A DNA stretch of 64,000 nt, taken from JAOPZW01 sp963807305 (GTDB lineage: Bacteria; Actinomycetota; Thermoleophilia; Solirubrobacterales; Solirubrobacteraceae). The notes beneath the pieces were generated by a model, which saw only the letters and a program-made list of their open reading frames with translations, was not told where the DNA came from and did no database searches. Position numbers and translations under genes: made by a program. The DNA is taken from NCBI GenBank assembly GCA_963807305.1, contig CAWEBN010000002.1, positions 62,001 to 126,000 of the forward strand, in the 5' to 3' direction. Of this stretch, positions 26,283-34,668 are shown piece by piece. Each line of letters opens with the position of its first letter. Position 1 is the stretch's first letter.

Positions 26283-27332
26283 ATGAAGATCGGGCTGTTC
26301 ATGCCGACCGTCAACAACGGGTTCATCATGTCCGAAGCGGCCCCCCAGTACGCGCCGGACTTCGACTACAACAAGGAGGTCGTGGTCAAGGCGGAGCGCT
26401 ACGGGATGGAGTTCGCGCTCGGGCTGGTCAAGTACCGCGGCTTCGGCGGCAAGACCGATCACTGGCACTGGGCCCTGGATTCCTTCACGACGATGGCCGC
26501 GATCGCCGCTGTCACGGACAGGATCAAGCTCATCGGCTCCGTAGGGCTGCAGGCCCACCATCCGGCAGTCGCCGCTCGGCATGCCGCCATGATCCAGATG
26601 ATCTCGAACGGCCGCTTCTGGCTGAACGTCGTCACCGGATGGCAGAAGTCCGAATACGAAAGCCTCGGCCTCTGGCGTGGTGACGCGCATTACGAGAGCC
26701 GCTACGACTACGCCGACGAGTACATCACCATCTGCCAGGAGCTCTGGGAGACCGGCGAGAGCAGCTTCAAGGGTCGATACTTCCAGCTCGACGAGGCGCT
26801 TCTGGCTCCGCAGCCGGCGGATCCGATCACCGTCGTCTGCGCCGGCTCGTCGGAGCGCGGCATGCGCTTCACGGCCGAGCACGGCGACTACAACTTCATC
26901 TTCGGCGCGAGTGTCGACGCTCTGCGCGAGACGAACAAGCGGCTCCTCGCCGCCGGCGAGAAGGCCGGCCGCGAGGTCAAGTCGATCGCGAGCATCCACT
27001 GCATCATGGGCGACACCGACCGCGAGGCCGAGGAGAAGGTCGAGCGCTATTACGACGCGGCCGACCTGGAGGCCCTCGCCCACATGACGGGCCAGGCGTC
27101 GTTCGACGCGGCCGGCACCACGGCGCAGATCATCCAGGACCTCCGCGTCGCGACGTTCATGGGCGCCGAGGTGCTCACCGGCACCCCGGAGACCATCGCG
27201 GAGAAGCTCGATGCCTACCGTGACGTCGAGGGGCTCGAGGGCCTGATGGTCTGCCTCGACGATCCGCGCCGCGAGATCGACCGCTTCGGCGAGCAGGTCC
27301 TCCCCAAGCTCGGCCTCGTGGCCACCGCCTGA
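26283..27332 (+). CDS. RutA-like FMNH2-dependent monooxygenase (luciferase family)
   Basis: A 349-residue luciferase-like protein that follows pyrimidine oxygenase RutA closely along its length: MKIGLFMPTVNNGF, RGFGGKTDHW, NVVTGWQKSEYESLGLW and a C-terminal FGEQVLPKL. RutA-type enzymes cleave or hydroxylate ring amides with FMNH2 and O2 supplied by a separate flavin reductase. A reductase and riboflavin genes follow downstream. No other rut genes are present, so uracil is not the obvious substrate; another N-heterocycle or amide is possible. GGAAAGGAAG precedes ATG. Confidence 0.82.
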   Translation: MKIGLFMPTVNNGFIMSEAAPQYAPDFDYNKEVVVKAERYGMEFALGLVKYRGFGGKTDHWHWALDSFTTMAAIAAVTDRIKLIGSVGLQAHHPAVAARHAAMIQMISNGRFWLNVVTGWQKSEYESLGLWRGDAHYESRYDYADEYITICQELWETGESSFKGRYFQLDEALLAPQPADPITVVCAGSSERGMRFTAEHGDYNFIFGASVDALRETNKRLLAAGEKAGREVKSIASIHCIMGDTDREAEEKVERYYDAADLEALAHMTGQASFDAAGTTAQIIQDLRVATFMGAEVLTGTPETIAEKLDAYRDVEGLEGLMVCLDDPRREIDRFGEQVLPKLGLVATA

Positions 27333-27374
27333 CGTCGCGGTTCGGGTTCCGCCCCGCGCGCACGCGACGATAAT

Positions 27375-27387
27375 TGAACTCAAATCA
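27375..27387. promoter_or_regulatory. Regulon box 5 (TGAACTCAAATCA)
   Basis: One mismatch, 21 bp upstream of the ribBA start and after the monooxygenase stop. It gives ribBA its own regulated promoter. Confidence 0.6.
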
Positions 27388-27407
27388 GGTACGAGGAGAG
27401 ACCGAGG

Positions 27408-28631
27408 ATGCCTGCAGGCATTGCGAAGGCCATCGCCGCGATTGGTCGCGGAGAGGTGGTCATCGTCACCGACGACGAGGACCGCGAGAACGAGGGCGAC
27501 CTCATCATGGCGGCGGACGCGGTCACGACGGAGTCCCTCGCGTTCTTCCTCGAGCACACCTCTGGAGTCGTCTGCGTCGCGCTTCCGGGCCCCCGGCTGG
27601 ACGAGCTCGGACTGCCGCTGATGGTCAGCGACAACCAGGAGGGGCAGCGCACGGCGTTCACGGTGACGGTCGATCTCGCTCACGGGATCACGACGGGCAT
27701 CTCGGCCTCCGACCGCGCGCGAACGCTCCGCGCGCTCGCCGACCCTCACGCCGTGGCCGGCGACTTCGTCCGCCCGGGCCACATCCTCCCGCTGCGCAGC
27801 CGGCCCGGGGGCGTGCTCGAGCGTGCCGGGCACACGGAGGCAGCGGTCGACCTCGCGCGGCTTGCCGGGCGCCGGCCGGGTGGCGTGCTCTCCGAGATCG
27901 TCACCGCCGACCGGCGTGCGATGGCGCGGCGGTCCGAGCTCGAGGCGCTCGCCGTCGCGCATGGGCTGCCGATGGTGAGCGTCGCCGCGCTCAGGCGCCA
28001 CCGGCTGCGTACCGAGCGGCTCATCCGGCAGGTGGCCGAGGCGCCCGTGCCCACCCGGCACGGGACCTTCAACTGTCAGGCGTGGCGCTCGGAGATCGAC
28101 GGCGTCGATCACCTCGCGTTCGTCAAGGGCGATCCGAGCGGGGAGGACCCGCTGCTCGTCCGCGTGCACAGCGAGTGCCTGACCGGCGACGTGTTCGGCT
28201 CGCGCCGGTGCGACTGCGGGTCCCAGCTCGACGATGCGATGGCCGCCATCGCGGCCGCGGGCCGCGGGGTCGTCGTCTACCTGCGTGGGCACGAGGGCCG
28301 CGGCATCGGGATCGCCTCCAAGCTGCAGGCCTACGAGCTGCAGGACGGCGGCCACGACACCATCGATGCCAACGTCCACCTCGGCCTTCCGGTCGACTCG
28401 CGCGAGTACGGCACGGCGGCCAAGATCCTGCTCGAGCTGGGCGTCCAGCGCCTGCGGCTGATCACGAACAACCCCGCCAAGTGCGACGACCTCGGCGCCT
28501 CCGGGATCGAGATCGCCGAACGGGTCGGTCTGCCGGCCCGCCCCACCCCGGAGAACATCACCTACCTCGAGACCAAGCGCCGCCGGATGGGGCACCTGCT
28601 CGACAGTCTCGAGAGCACCAGCGTCGGCTGA
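27408..28631 (+). CDS. ribBA: RibBA: 3,4-dihydroxy-2-butanone-4-phosphate synthase / GTP cyclohydrolase II
   Basis: A 407-residue bifunctional riboflavin enzyme. The N-terminal half has the DHBP synthase acidic loop DDEDRENEGDLI and HTSGVVC. The C-terminal half has the GTP cyclohydrolase II zinc site (CLTGDVFGSRRCDCGSQLD) and GHEGRGIGI. It supplies the two committed precursors of flavin. Its place in a catabolic regulon, between a flavin monooxygenase and a flavin reductase, suggests a dedicated extra copy to meet FMN demand rather than the housekeeping gene. Confidence 0.93.
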   Translation: MPAGIAKAIAAIGRGEVVIVTDDEDRENEGDLIMAADAVTTESLAFFLEHTSGVVCVALPGPRLDELGLPLMVSDNQEGQRTAFTVTVDLAHGITTGISASDRARTLRALADPHAVAGDFVRPGHILPLRSRPGGVLERAGHTEAAVDLARLAGRRPGGVLSEIVTADRRAMARRSELEALAVAHGLPMVSVAALRRHRLRTERLIRQVAEAPVPTRHGTFNCQAWRSEIDGVDHLAFVKGDPSGEDPLLVRVHSECLTGDVFGSRRCDCGSQLDDAMAAIAAAGRGVVVYLRGHEGRGIGIASKLQAYELQDGGHDTIDANVHLGLPVDSREYGTAAKILLELGVQRLRLITNNPAKCDDLGASGIEIAERVGLPARPTPENITYLETKRRRMGHLLDSLESTSVG

Positions 28632-28668
28632 CCGGCTCCCGACCCGTCGAACCACGCAGGAGGACCTG

Positions 28669-28734
28669 ATGAGCGATCAGGTGGTCACCGTCAAGATCGA
28701 GTTCCGGCTCGAAGAGGAGGGTCGGACGAGATGA
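28669..28734 (+). CDS. 21-residue ORF overlapping the flavin reductase start
   Basis: A 22-codon frame (MSDQVVTVKIEFRLEEEG..) begins behind CAGGAGG and ends in an ATGA overlap with the next gene. Its second half contains GAAGAGGAGG, the ribosome site of that gene. It could be a leader peptide for translational coupling, or a chance frame. No family recognised. Confidence 0.35.
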   Translation: MSDQVVTVKIEFRLEEEGRTR

Positions 28735-29906
28735 GCGTCGCCACGAAGACCACCGAGGCCGCCGGCGAGCGCCGCCGCCTGGACTCGAACGAGTTCCGCG
28801 ACATCATCGGCCGCTTCGCCAGCGGCGTCACGGTGATCACGGTCGAGCACGAGGAGCAGCCCTACGGCGCGACGGCGAGTGCCGTGTGCTCGCTGTCGCT
28901 CGAGCCGCCGATGCTGCTGGTGTGCCTGAACAAGTCGTCGTCGACCGCGCAGGCGATCGCGGCCGCGCGCCGCTTCGCCGTCAACATCCTCGGTGAGGGT
29001 CAGGCCGACGCCGCGATGCGCTTCGCCGGCAAGGGCGACAAGTTCGCCGGTCAGCGGATCGTTCGCGGCGTCGCCGGGCAGCCGCTCCTCGGTGATGCGC
29101 TGGCCAAGCTGGAATGCCGCGTCGTCGAGGAGGTGACCGGCGGCACGCACACGGTCTTCCTCGGCGAGGTCGAACAGGCGACCGGTCGCCACGGCGCGCC
29201 GCTCGCCTACTTCCGCGGGCAGTTCGGCCGCCTCGAGCTCAAGCACGACGACGAGGCCCACCACGACATCCGCGTCCGGGTCCTGAGCCGCGAGCTGCCC
29301 GCGGGCGAGCCGCTCAGCCTCGACGCGGTCGCCGAGGTCGTGGGAGTCCCGCGCGGCTCGGCCTACCACGCTCTCACCAAGCTCAGCCGCGAGGGGCTCG
29401 TCACGCGCACCGCCGACGGCCGGTTCGTCGTGACGGCGCTCACGGTCGCGTCCGTGTCGGAAGGGCTGGAGGCGCGCCGTGCCATCGAGCTCGGCGTGGC
29501 AGCCTCGACGGTCGGCCGCCTGTCCGACGAGCAGCTGGGGGAGCTCCGCACCGCGGTCGAGCGCACGCGGCCGGCGCTGCAGGCGCAGTTCGACATCGAA
29601 GCCCACCTCGACAAGTACGCGCGGTTCCACGAGTACTTCGTCGGCCTGGCCGGCAGCCCCGCGCTGGTCGACCTCCACCGCCGGGTCAACACGGCGAACA
29701 TGATCATGAGCGTCACCGGGGAGCGTGCGATCGGCGCCGACGCCTACGAGCTCGCGGCGCACAGCGCATATCGCCACCACGTCCGCGTGCTCGAGGCCTA
29801 CGAGGCCGGCGATCTCACCGCGGCGATCGCGGTGATCCGCCGCCACATCGATGACGCTCTCGTGTTCACCCGCCGGCACATCGAGGCGGTCGGCGGCGAG
29901 GTCTGA
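28731..29906 (+). CDS. Flavin reductase fused to a GntR/FCD regulator
   Basis: A 391-residue protein. Residues about 20-170 form a flavin reductase domain of the DIM6/NTAB type (FASGVTVITVEHEEQPYGAT, LCLNKSSSTAQAI-like segment, FRGQFGRLEL). Residues about 178-235 form a GntR winged helix (SLDAVAEVVGVPRGSAYHAL), and the remainder an FCD domain with conserved His/Asp positions (FHEYFVGLAG, HHVRVLEAYEAGD). The reductase should supply FMNH2 to the RutA-like monooxygenase. The regulator half may report flavin or substrate state to DNA. The frame is continuous through the joint. Confidence 0.85.
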   Translation: MSVATKTTEAAGERRRLDSNEFRDIIGRFASGVTVITVEHEEQPYGATASAVCSLSLEPPMLLVCLNKSSSTAQAIAAARRFAVNILGEGQADAAMRFAGKGDKFAGQRIVRGVAGQPLLGDALAKLECRVVEEVTGGTHTVFLGEVEQATGRHGAPLAYFRGQFGRLELKHDDEAHHDIRVRVLSRELPAGEPLSLDAVAEVVGVPRGSAYHALTKLSREGLVTRTADGRFVVTALTVASVSEGLEARRAIELGVAASTVGRLSDEQLGELRTAVERTRPALQAQFDIEAHLDKYARFHEYFVGLAGSPALVDLHRRVNTANMIMSVTGERAIGADAYELAAHSAYRHHVRVLEAYEAGDLTAAIAVIRRHIDDALVFTRRHIEAVGGEV

Positions 29907-29931
29907 GCGCCCGGGCCCCCACCCGACGACC

Positions 29932-30972
29932 TCAGCCGTTGGGCGTGATCACCGCTCGGCCGCTGAGCGTGCCGTCGCGCATGCGTTGGTAGGCCTTGTC
30001 CGCGCGGTCGAGGGGGAAGTGCTCCACGTGCGCGTGGATGCGGCCGGTGCGGGCGAGCTCGAGGACCTCCGCGAGCTCGATCGCGCTGCCCCAGTACGGG
30101 TGGGTGATGCTGGCGTCGAAGGGCATCGTCGCGAAGGTCAGCGGCAGCGTCCCGCCGGCGACGCCGATGACCATGACCGAGCCGCCGGTCGCGATGGCCG
30201 CCGCGTCGAGCGCAAGCGTCGCGTCGGTGCCGACGCAGTCGAGGACCACCGTGACGCCGCGGCCGCCCGTGAGCTCGCGCACCGCCTCGGGCGCGTCTTC
30301 GCCCGCCTCGACCGTGGCCGTCGCGCCGACCTCGCGCGCCAGCTCGAGCTTGCCGCGATCGACGTCGACCGCGATCACGTCGGCCGGGGAGATCGCGCGC
30401 ACGAGCTGCACGGCCATGTGGCCGAGGCCGCCGACGCCGACCACGAGGACCGACGTGCCGGGCACGAGCTTCGCAAGCGCGAGCTTGAGGGCGTGGTAGG
30501 GCGTGAGGGCAGCGTCGGAGAGCGGCGCGGCGTCGCGCGGGTCGAGGTCCCCGAGCGGCACGAGCAACCGGGTGTCCGGCACGAGCATGTACTCGGCCAT
30601 TCCGCCATCGCGGCCGAGGCCGCCACCCGCGGCGCCGATCTCGGCTCCGCGCTCGCACAGCGTCTCCAGCGTGCTGCGACACGCCCGGCAGCGCCCGCAT
30701 CCCCACGGACCGTAGACGGCGACGCCGGCGCCGAGGTCCCAACCGGTCACCCCCGGGCCGACGGCCTCGATCCAGCCCGCGTTCTCATGACCGAGGGTGA
30801 ACGGGAGCTCGTACGGCAGCGTCCCCGCCGGCCACTCCATGACGTGCAGGTCCGAATGGCACGCTCCGGCGCCACCGACCTTGATCAGGACCTCTCCGGG
30901 CCCCGGCTCGGGGACGTCGACGTCCCGCAGCTCGGGCGCCTGCTGCCACTCGACCAGCTGGTAGGCCTGCAT
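29932..30972 (-). CDS. Zinc-dependent alcohol dehydrogenase (MDR family)
   Basis: A 346-residue medium-chain dehydrogenase with catalytic zinc ligands (GACHSDLH, LGHE), a structural zinc loop (CGRCRACRSTLETLC) and the NAD motif VGVGGLGHMAVQ. It should oxidise an alcohol to an aldehyde or ketone, with NAD preferred by the acidic residue in AVDVDRGK. Last gene of the TetR-NTF2-DUF35-thiolase-ADH string, 11 bp after the thiolase. Confidence 0.88.
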   Translation of the reverse strand: MQAYQLVEWQQAPELRDVDVPEPGPGEVLIKVGGAGACHSDLHVMEWPAGTLPYELPFTLGHENAGWIEAVGPGVTGWDLGAGVAVYGPWGCGRCRACRSTLETLCERGAEIGAAGGGLGRDGGMAEYMLVPDTRLLVPLGDLDPRDAAPLSDAALTPYHALKLALAKLVPGTSVLVVGVGGLGHMAVQLVRAISPADVIAVDVDRGKLELAREVGATATVEAGEDAPEAVRELTGGRGVTVVLDCVGTDATLALDAAAIATGGSVMVIGVAGGTLPLTFATMPFDASITHPYWGSAIELAEVLELARTGRIHAHVEHFPLDRADKAYQRMRDGTLSGRAVITPNG

Positions 30973-30983
30973 CGCTCTCCTCC

Positions 30984-32132
30984 TCAGACCGTGAGCACGG
31001 CGCACGCGCTCACGCCGGGCGCCCCGTAGACCTGCGTGAAGCCGACGCGGCGCCGACCGGGGATCTGCCGGTCGCCCGCGTCGCCACGCAATTGAAGGAC
31101 GACCTCGTGCACCTGCCGCAGGCCCGATGCTCCGATCGGCTCGCCGTTGGCGAGGCAGCCGCCGTCGGTGTTGATCGGCAGCCGCCCCGCGAGCGTCGTG
31201 GCGCCGTTCTGGACCAGGACCTCCTGCTCCCCGTGCTCGCACAGGCCGGTCTCGGCCATATGCATGACCTCGGCGCCCGACTCCGTGTCCTGCACCTGTG
31301 CGACGTCGACGTCGCCGGGCGCGACGCCGGCCTGCTCGAAGGCAGCGGCCGCCGCCTCGGCCGTCGCGGACGGCGCCGACTCGATCGCAACCGAAGGGCT
31401 GAAGACCTCGAAGGACCCGAAGCGCCGCGTGCGGAAGGCGACCGAGCGCAGGTAGACCGGCAGGCGGGCGAGCTCCCGCATGCGCCGTCCGCGTGCCAGG
31501 ACCAGCGCGACTGCGCCTTCGCCGGGCGAGCAGAACATGTACTGGGTCAAGGGATGATTGACCATCTTGGAGGCCAGCACCTCGTCGTCGCTGAGCGGCT
31601 TGCGCCGCCAGGCGTTGGGGTTGCGCGATCCGTTCGCGAACGCCTTCGCGGCGACCTTGGCCAGGGTGGACGGGGTGATGGCGTGCTCCGCCATGTACCG
31701 CTGGATCTTCATGGCGAAGAACTGCGTCGTGAGCATCAGACCGGTCTCGCCGTACCACGAGCCGATGCCCCAGTCCTCGGGTAGCGGGTTGAATGCGCCC
31801 GGCGGGTGCTTGTCGAACCCGACGACGAGGGCGATCTCCGCCTGCCCCGAGACGAGCATGGCATGCGCGGTGGTCAGCGCCGAGCCCCCGGTGGCGCAGC
31901 CGTTCTTGACGTTGATGAACGGCAGGCCGGTGAGCCCCAGGCTGGCGACCGAGGTGTCGGCGTTGCCGCCGGCGTCCGATCCGCCGGCGGCGAAGTCGAC
32001 CTCTTCCCAGCAAACGCCCGCGTCGGCCAGCGCGCGGCGAGCGGCGATCGCCGCCATCTGCAGGCCGGTGACGCCCTCGTGGCGCCCGAACGGGTGCATG
32101 CCGACGCCGACGACGGCGACGTCCTCGGTCAC
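30984..32132 (-). CDS. SCP-x-type thiolase / retro-aldolase-like protein
   Basis: A 382-residue thiolase-fold protein of the lipid-transfer (SCP-x) type with active-site Cys in VKNGCATGGS and a later loop NTDGGCLANGEPIGASG. The GTG start overlaps the DUF35 gene by 4 nt. Thiolases paired with a DUF35 protein include steroid side-chain retro-aldolases, so this pair may cleave a beta-hydroxy or beta-keto acyl-CoA. Ordinary thiolysis remains possible. Confidence 0.85.
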   Translation of the reverse strand: MTEDVAVVGVGMHPFGRHEGVTGLQMAAIAARRALADAGVCWEEVDFAAGGSDAGGNADTSVASLGLTGLPFINVKNGCATGGSALTTAHAMLVSGQAEIALVVGFDKHPPGAFNPLPEDWGIGSWYGETGLMLTTQFFAMKIQRYMAEHAITPSTLAKVAAKAFANGSRNPNAWRRKPLSDDEVLASKMVNHPLTQYMFCSPGEGAVALVLARGRRMRELARLPVYLRSVAFRTRRFGSFEVFSPSVAIESAPSATAEAAAAAFEQAGVAPGDVDVAQVQDTESGAEVMHMAETGLCEHGEQEVLVQNGATTLAGRLPINTDGGCLANGEPIGASGLRQVHEVVLQLRGDAGDRQIPGRRRVGFTQVYGAPGVSACAVLTV

Positions 32133-32575
32133 CGGTCCGCCTCCTCGTCGTCCTCGACCGGCCGGAACGCGAAGGTGGTCGTGCCCGCGTCGCCGGGCGC
32201 GGGGATCAGGGTGAGCTCCATCGGCATCCCGATGCGCAGCCGGGCCGGATCTGCCTCGGTCAGCCGCGCCTCGACGCGCACCTCGCCGGGGAGCTCGACG
32301 TAGCCGACCGCGTAGGGCTCGAAGTCGTCGCCGGGCTCGACGGCGTACGGCGGAGACTTGGGGGGGAAGCACTGGATTGTCCAGGTCCACAGCGTTCCGC
32401 GACGCTGGAGCCGCCGCTCCTGTACCTCCTCGGAGGTGCAGCGCGGGCAGGACGCCTGGCGCGGGAACGTGACCGTGGCGCATCGGCGGCAGCTCGAGCC
32501 GACGAGCTCGGGCTCGGCCGCCGTTCCCGTGATCAAGCCTTCGGCGACCGGGGTGAACTCACGCTGATCCAGCAT
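32129..32575 (-). CDS. DUF35 OB-fold zinc-ribbon protein, thiolase partner
   Basis: A 148-residue protein with an N-terminal rubredoxin-like zinc ribbon (SSCRRCATVTF, SCPRC) and a C-terminal OB fold (GTLWTWTIQ, AVGYVELPG). DUF35 proteins form complexes with SCP-x thiolases and bind acyl-CoA. The gene overlaps both neighbours, indicating tight coupling with the thiolase. Confidence 0.87.
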   Translation of the reverse strand: MLDQREFTPVAEGLITGTAAEPELVGSSCRRCATVTFPRQASCPRCTSEEVQERRLQRRGTLWTWTIQCFPPKSPPYAVEPGDDFEPYAVGYVELPGEVRVEARLTEADPARLRIGMPMELTLIPAPGDAGTTTFAFRPVEDDEEADR

Positions 32576-32960
32576 CCGACGCCTCGACCGGGGTGGACGG
32601 GAAGGTCAGCGCCGGCGTTCGCGCGACCATGTAGCGCCGCATCCGACCGTCGTCGCCGAGCTGGGCGACCGCGAGGAAGGTGCCGATGTGCTCGCCGGAC
32701 TCATCCCAGCGCGTCTCGCCCAGGGCGAACTCGACGTCGCCCTGCGTCGCGGTCCAGACGACGTGATGCGCCCAGCCCCGGGTGTCACCGGCGTCGATGA
32801 ACCCGCGCAGCTCGTCGAGGCCGCCGAGGAACTGGCTGCTGCGGCGATCGTCGCCCGCGGCCCACTGGATCGAGAACTCCACGTCGTCGGCCACGAGCTC
32901 CAGCGAGCTGTGCGGGTCGGACCCGTCGAGGCGCTCGAAGTACCGCTCGAAGTACGTCAT
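32559..32960 (-). CDS. NTF2-like (SnoaL-type) protein
   Basis: A 133-residue cone-shaped NTF2-like fold (YFERLDGSDPHSSLELVADD, GWAHHVVWTATQGDVEFALG). Such proteins act as isomerases, dehydratases or binding proteins. It lies 2 bp after the TetR stop and overlaps the DUF35 gene by 17 nt. A 30-residue fragment closely resembling its middle is present at 35.4 kb. Confidence 0.75.
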   Translation of the reverse strand: MTYFERYFERLDGSDPHSSLELVADDVEFSIQWAAGDDRRSSQFLGGLDELRGFIDAGDTRGWAHHVVWTATQGDVEFALGETRWDESGEHIGTFLAVAQLGDDGRMRRYMVARTPALTFPSTPVEASDAGSA

Positions 32961-32961
32961 G

Positions 32962-33606
32962 TCAGGCCACCATCCTCGTTCTTGTGACGCCTTCGGGCCC
33001 GATGCCGATCATCGCCAGAGCCCGGCCATGAAAGAAGTCGGCGATCGATCGAAGCCCGTGGATGCCGTCCGGCCGGTACCACTGCCAGACGCTGTTGTAC
33101 AGCCCGAGGAGCGCGCGGCTCAGCAGGCGCGGGTCGCTCTCGGGCAGCGTTCCGGCGCGCATCGCGCCCGCGAGCAGGCTCGCCCAGGCGAACTCGAGCT
33201 CGCGCGCTCGCGACCGGGCCGCGCGGCGGGCCTCCTCCTCGCGCGGCGACGGCCGGCGGACGCCGAGGAGTCCCTGCTCGGAGACGAGGACCCGATTGCG
33301 CATGACGTCCTGCTCGGTGAGGTCGAAGCAGTCGTACAGCACGGCCGAGAGCGCCTCGAGCGGGTCCGGCGTCTCGGTGGTGATCGCGGTGAAGCGGCGC
33401 TGGAAGTCGCCGATGGCCTCATCCATGATCACGTAGAGGCAGTGCTGCTTTGACTCGAAGTAGTGGTAGAGCGCCGTGGGCCCGACCCCGACGTCTGCAG
33501 CGACGTCGGCCCACTTCGTGTGCTCGTACCCGTCGCGGCCGAACCTCTGCGTCGCCGCCGCGAGGATCTCCCCACGCTTGGTGCTGTCGTGACGGTCGCG
33601 CGTCAT
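32962..33606 (-). CDS. TetR-family regulator 1, candidate regulon repressor
   Basis: A 214-residue TetR protein with an N-terminal helix-turn-helix (RGEILAAATQRFGRDGYEHT, ADVGVGPTALYHYFESKQHC) and a helical ligand domain. The DNA-binding part is nearly identical in its recognition helix to TetR 2 at 34.7 kb. A box with one mismatch lies 25 bp upstream of its start, so autoregulation is likely. It heads the NTF2/DUF35/thiolase/ADH operon. Acyl-CoA or a pathway intermediate is a likely ligand by analogy. Confidence 0.88.
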   Translation of the reverse strand: MTRDRHDSTKRGEILAAATQRFGRDGYEHTKWADVAADVGVGPTALYHYFESKQHCLYVIMDEAIGDFQRRFTAITTETPDPLEALSAVLYDCFDLTEQDVMRNRVLVSEQGLLGVRRPSPREEEARRAARSRARELEFAWASLLAGAMRAGTLPESDPRLLSRALLGLYNSVWQWYRPDGIHGLRSIADFFHGRALAMIGIGPEGVTRTRMVA

Positions 33607-33630
33607 GCGATGGAGGCCCGGTCGTGGGAT

Positions 33631-33643
33631 TGATTCGAAGTCA
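33631..33643. promoter_or_regulatory. Regulon box 6 (TGATTCGAAGTCA)
   Basis: One mismatch. It lies 25 bp upstream of TetR 1, where a bound repressor would block its promoter. Confidence 0.62.
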
Positions 33644-33693
33644 CGTCAGTTGCACTGTACCATGGCATCTTCGCGCCGCCGGCCGGATCGACG

Positions 33694-34449
33694 TCAGCGG
33701 CCTGCCATCCCGCCGTCGACGCTGAGCACATGACCCGTCACGTAGCTCGAGCCGGGACCGAGCAGGAACAGCACGGCCTCGTCGAGCTCGCCGGCGCGCC
33801 CGCCACGATTGAGCGCGGTGCGATTGACGATGAACTCGGGAAAGGCCTCGGGGTCGTCCCCGAGCTCGGCGTTCATCTCGGTGGCGAAGAAGCCCGGCGC
33901 GACGGCGTTGACGCGGATCCCGTACCGACCCCACTGGGAGGCCAGCTCGCGTGTGAGGCCGATCATGCCGGCCTTCGAGGCGACGTAGGCCGCGTCGGGT
34001 ATCTCTCCGATGGACCGCAGGCCGAGCACCGATGCGACGTTGACGATCGACCGCCCGCCGCTGCTGCGCATCTGCTGCGCTGCCAGGCAGGAGAGCGCGA
34101 ATGGAGCGGTGAGGTTGAGGTCGATCACGCGCTCGAAGGCCTCGGTGGAGGTCCGCAACGCCGGGGCGGTGGCGCCGACGCCGGCGTTGTTGACGAGCCC
34201 GTCGAGGCGCCCATGACGCTTTATCACGGTGTCGATGAGCCGGTGGCGGTCGGCCACGTCGGTCACGTCGCAGGCGACCGAGTCGGCCGCGGAGATGGAG
34301 GCGGTCAGCGCCTCGAGGCGGTCGGCGCGGCGGGCGGCCAGCACGGGTGTTGCGCCGGCGTCGGCCAGCGCCTGGCCGAGCTGCACGCCGAGTCCTGAGC
34401 TGCCTCCGGTGATGACGACGACGTGGCCCTGGAGGCCGTTGACCGTCAT
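33694..34449 (-). CDS. Short-chain dehydrogenase/reductase
   Basis: A 251-residue classical SDR with VITGGSSGLGVQ, LVNNAGV, the catalytic Ser in NVASVLG and YVASK, ending in GHVLSVDGG. NAD(P)-linked oxidation or reduction of a hydroxy or keto intermediate is expected. The start is behind AAAGGGAC-type sequence, with an exact regulon box 27 bp upstream. Confidence 0.88.
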   Translation of the reverse strand: MTVNGLQGHVVVITGGSSGLGVQLGQALADAGATPVLAARRADRLEALTASISAADSVACDVTDVADRHRLIDTVIKRHGRLDGLVNNAGVGATAPALRTSTEAFERVIDLNLTAPFALSCLAAQQMRSSGGRSIVNVASVLGLRSIGEIPDAAYVASKAGMIGLTRELASQWGRYGIRVNAVAPGFFATEMNAELGDDPEAFPEFIVNRTALNRGGRAGELDEAVLFLLGPGSSYVTGHVLSVDGGMAGR

Positions 34450-34475
34450 GTGGCGTCCCTTTCTGAACCGTGACC

Positions 34476-34493
34476 TGAGTTGAAGTCACTTCA
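34476..34493. promoter_or_regulatory. Regulon box 7 (exact TGAGTTGAAGTCA, plus overlapping TGAAGTCACTTCA)
   Basis: An exact copy of the palindrome overlaps a second symmetric copy shifted by 5 bp. It is shared by the SDR (27 bp upstream) and the divergent TetR 2 gene. Confidence 0.72.
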
Positions 34494-34606
34494 ATATAGC
34501 CTCGACGACCAGGTTCTGCAAGGGCCATCCGGCAGGCCCGCTCGACGGCACGGCTCAGCCGCCTCCGTATGCGAGGGACCTCCCCCGGGCGGGGGCCGAA
34601 GGTGTC

Positions 34607-34642
34607 GCCGACGGCCTTGCTACCGCCGACGGCCTTGCTACC
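34607..34642. repeat. 18-bp direct tandem duplication
   Basis: The unit GCCGACGGCCTTGCTACC occurs twice without gap, 27 bp upstream of the TetR 2 start. It may alter the leader length or simply be a slippage product. Confidence 0.8.
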
Positions 34643-34668
34643 GTGCAGAGCACTCTTCCATCGAAGAA

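Noticed and set aside
27333..27407. FMN riboswitch before ribBA
   Set aside because: The 75-bp gap is too short for the aptamer and lacks its conserved blocks; it holds a regulon box instead.
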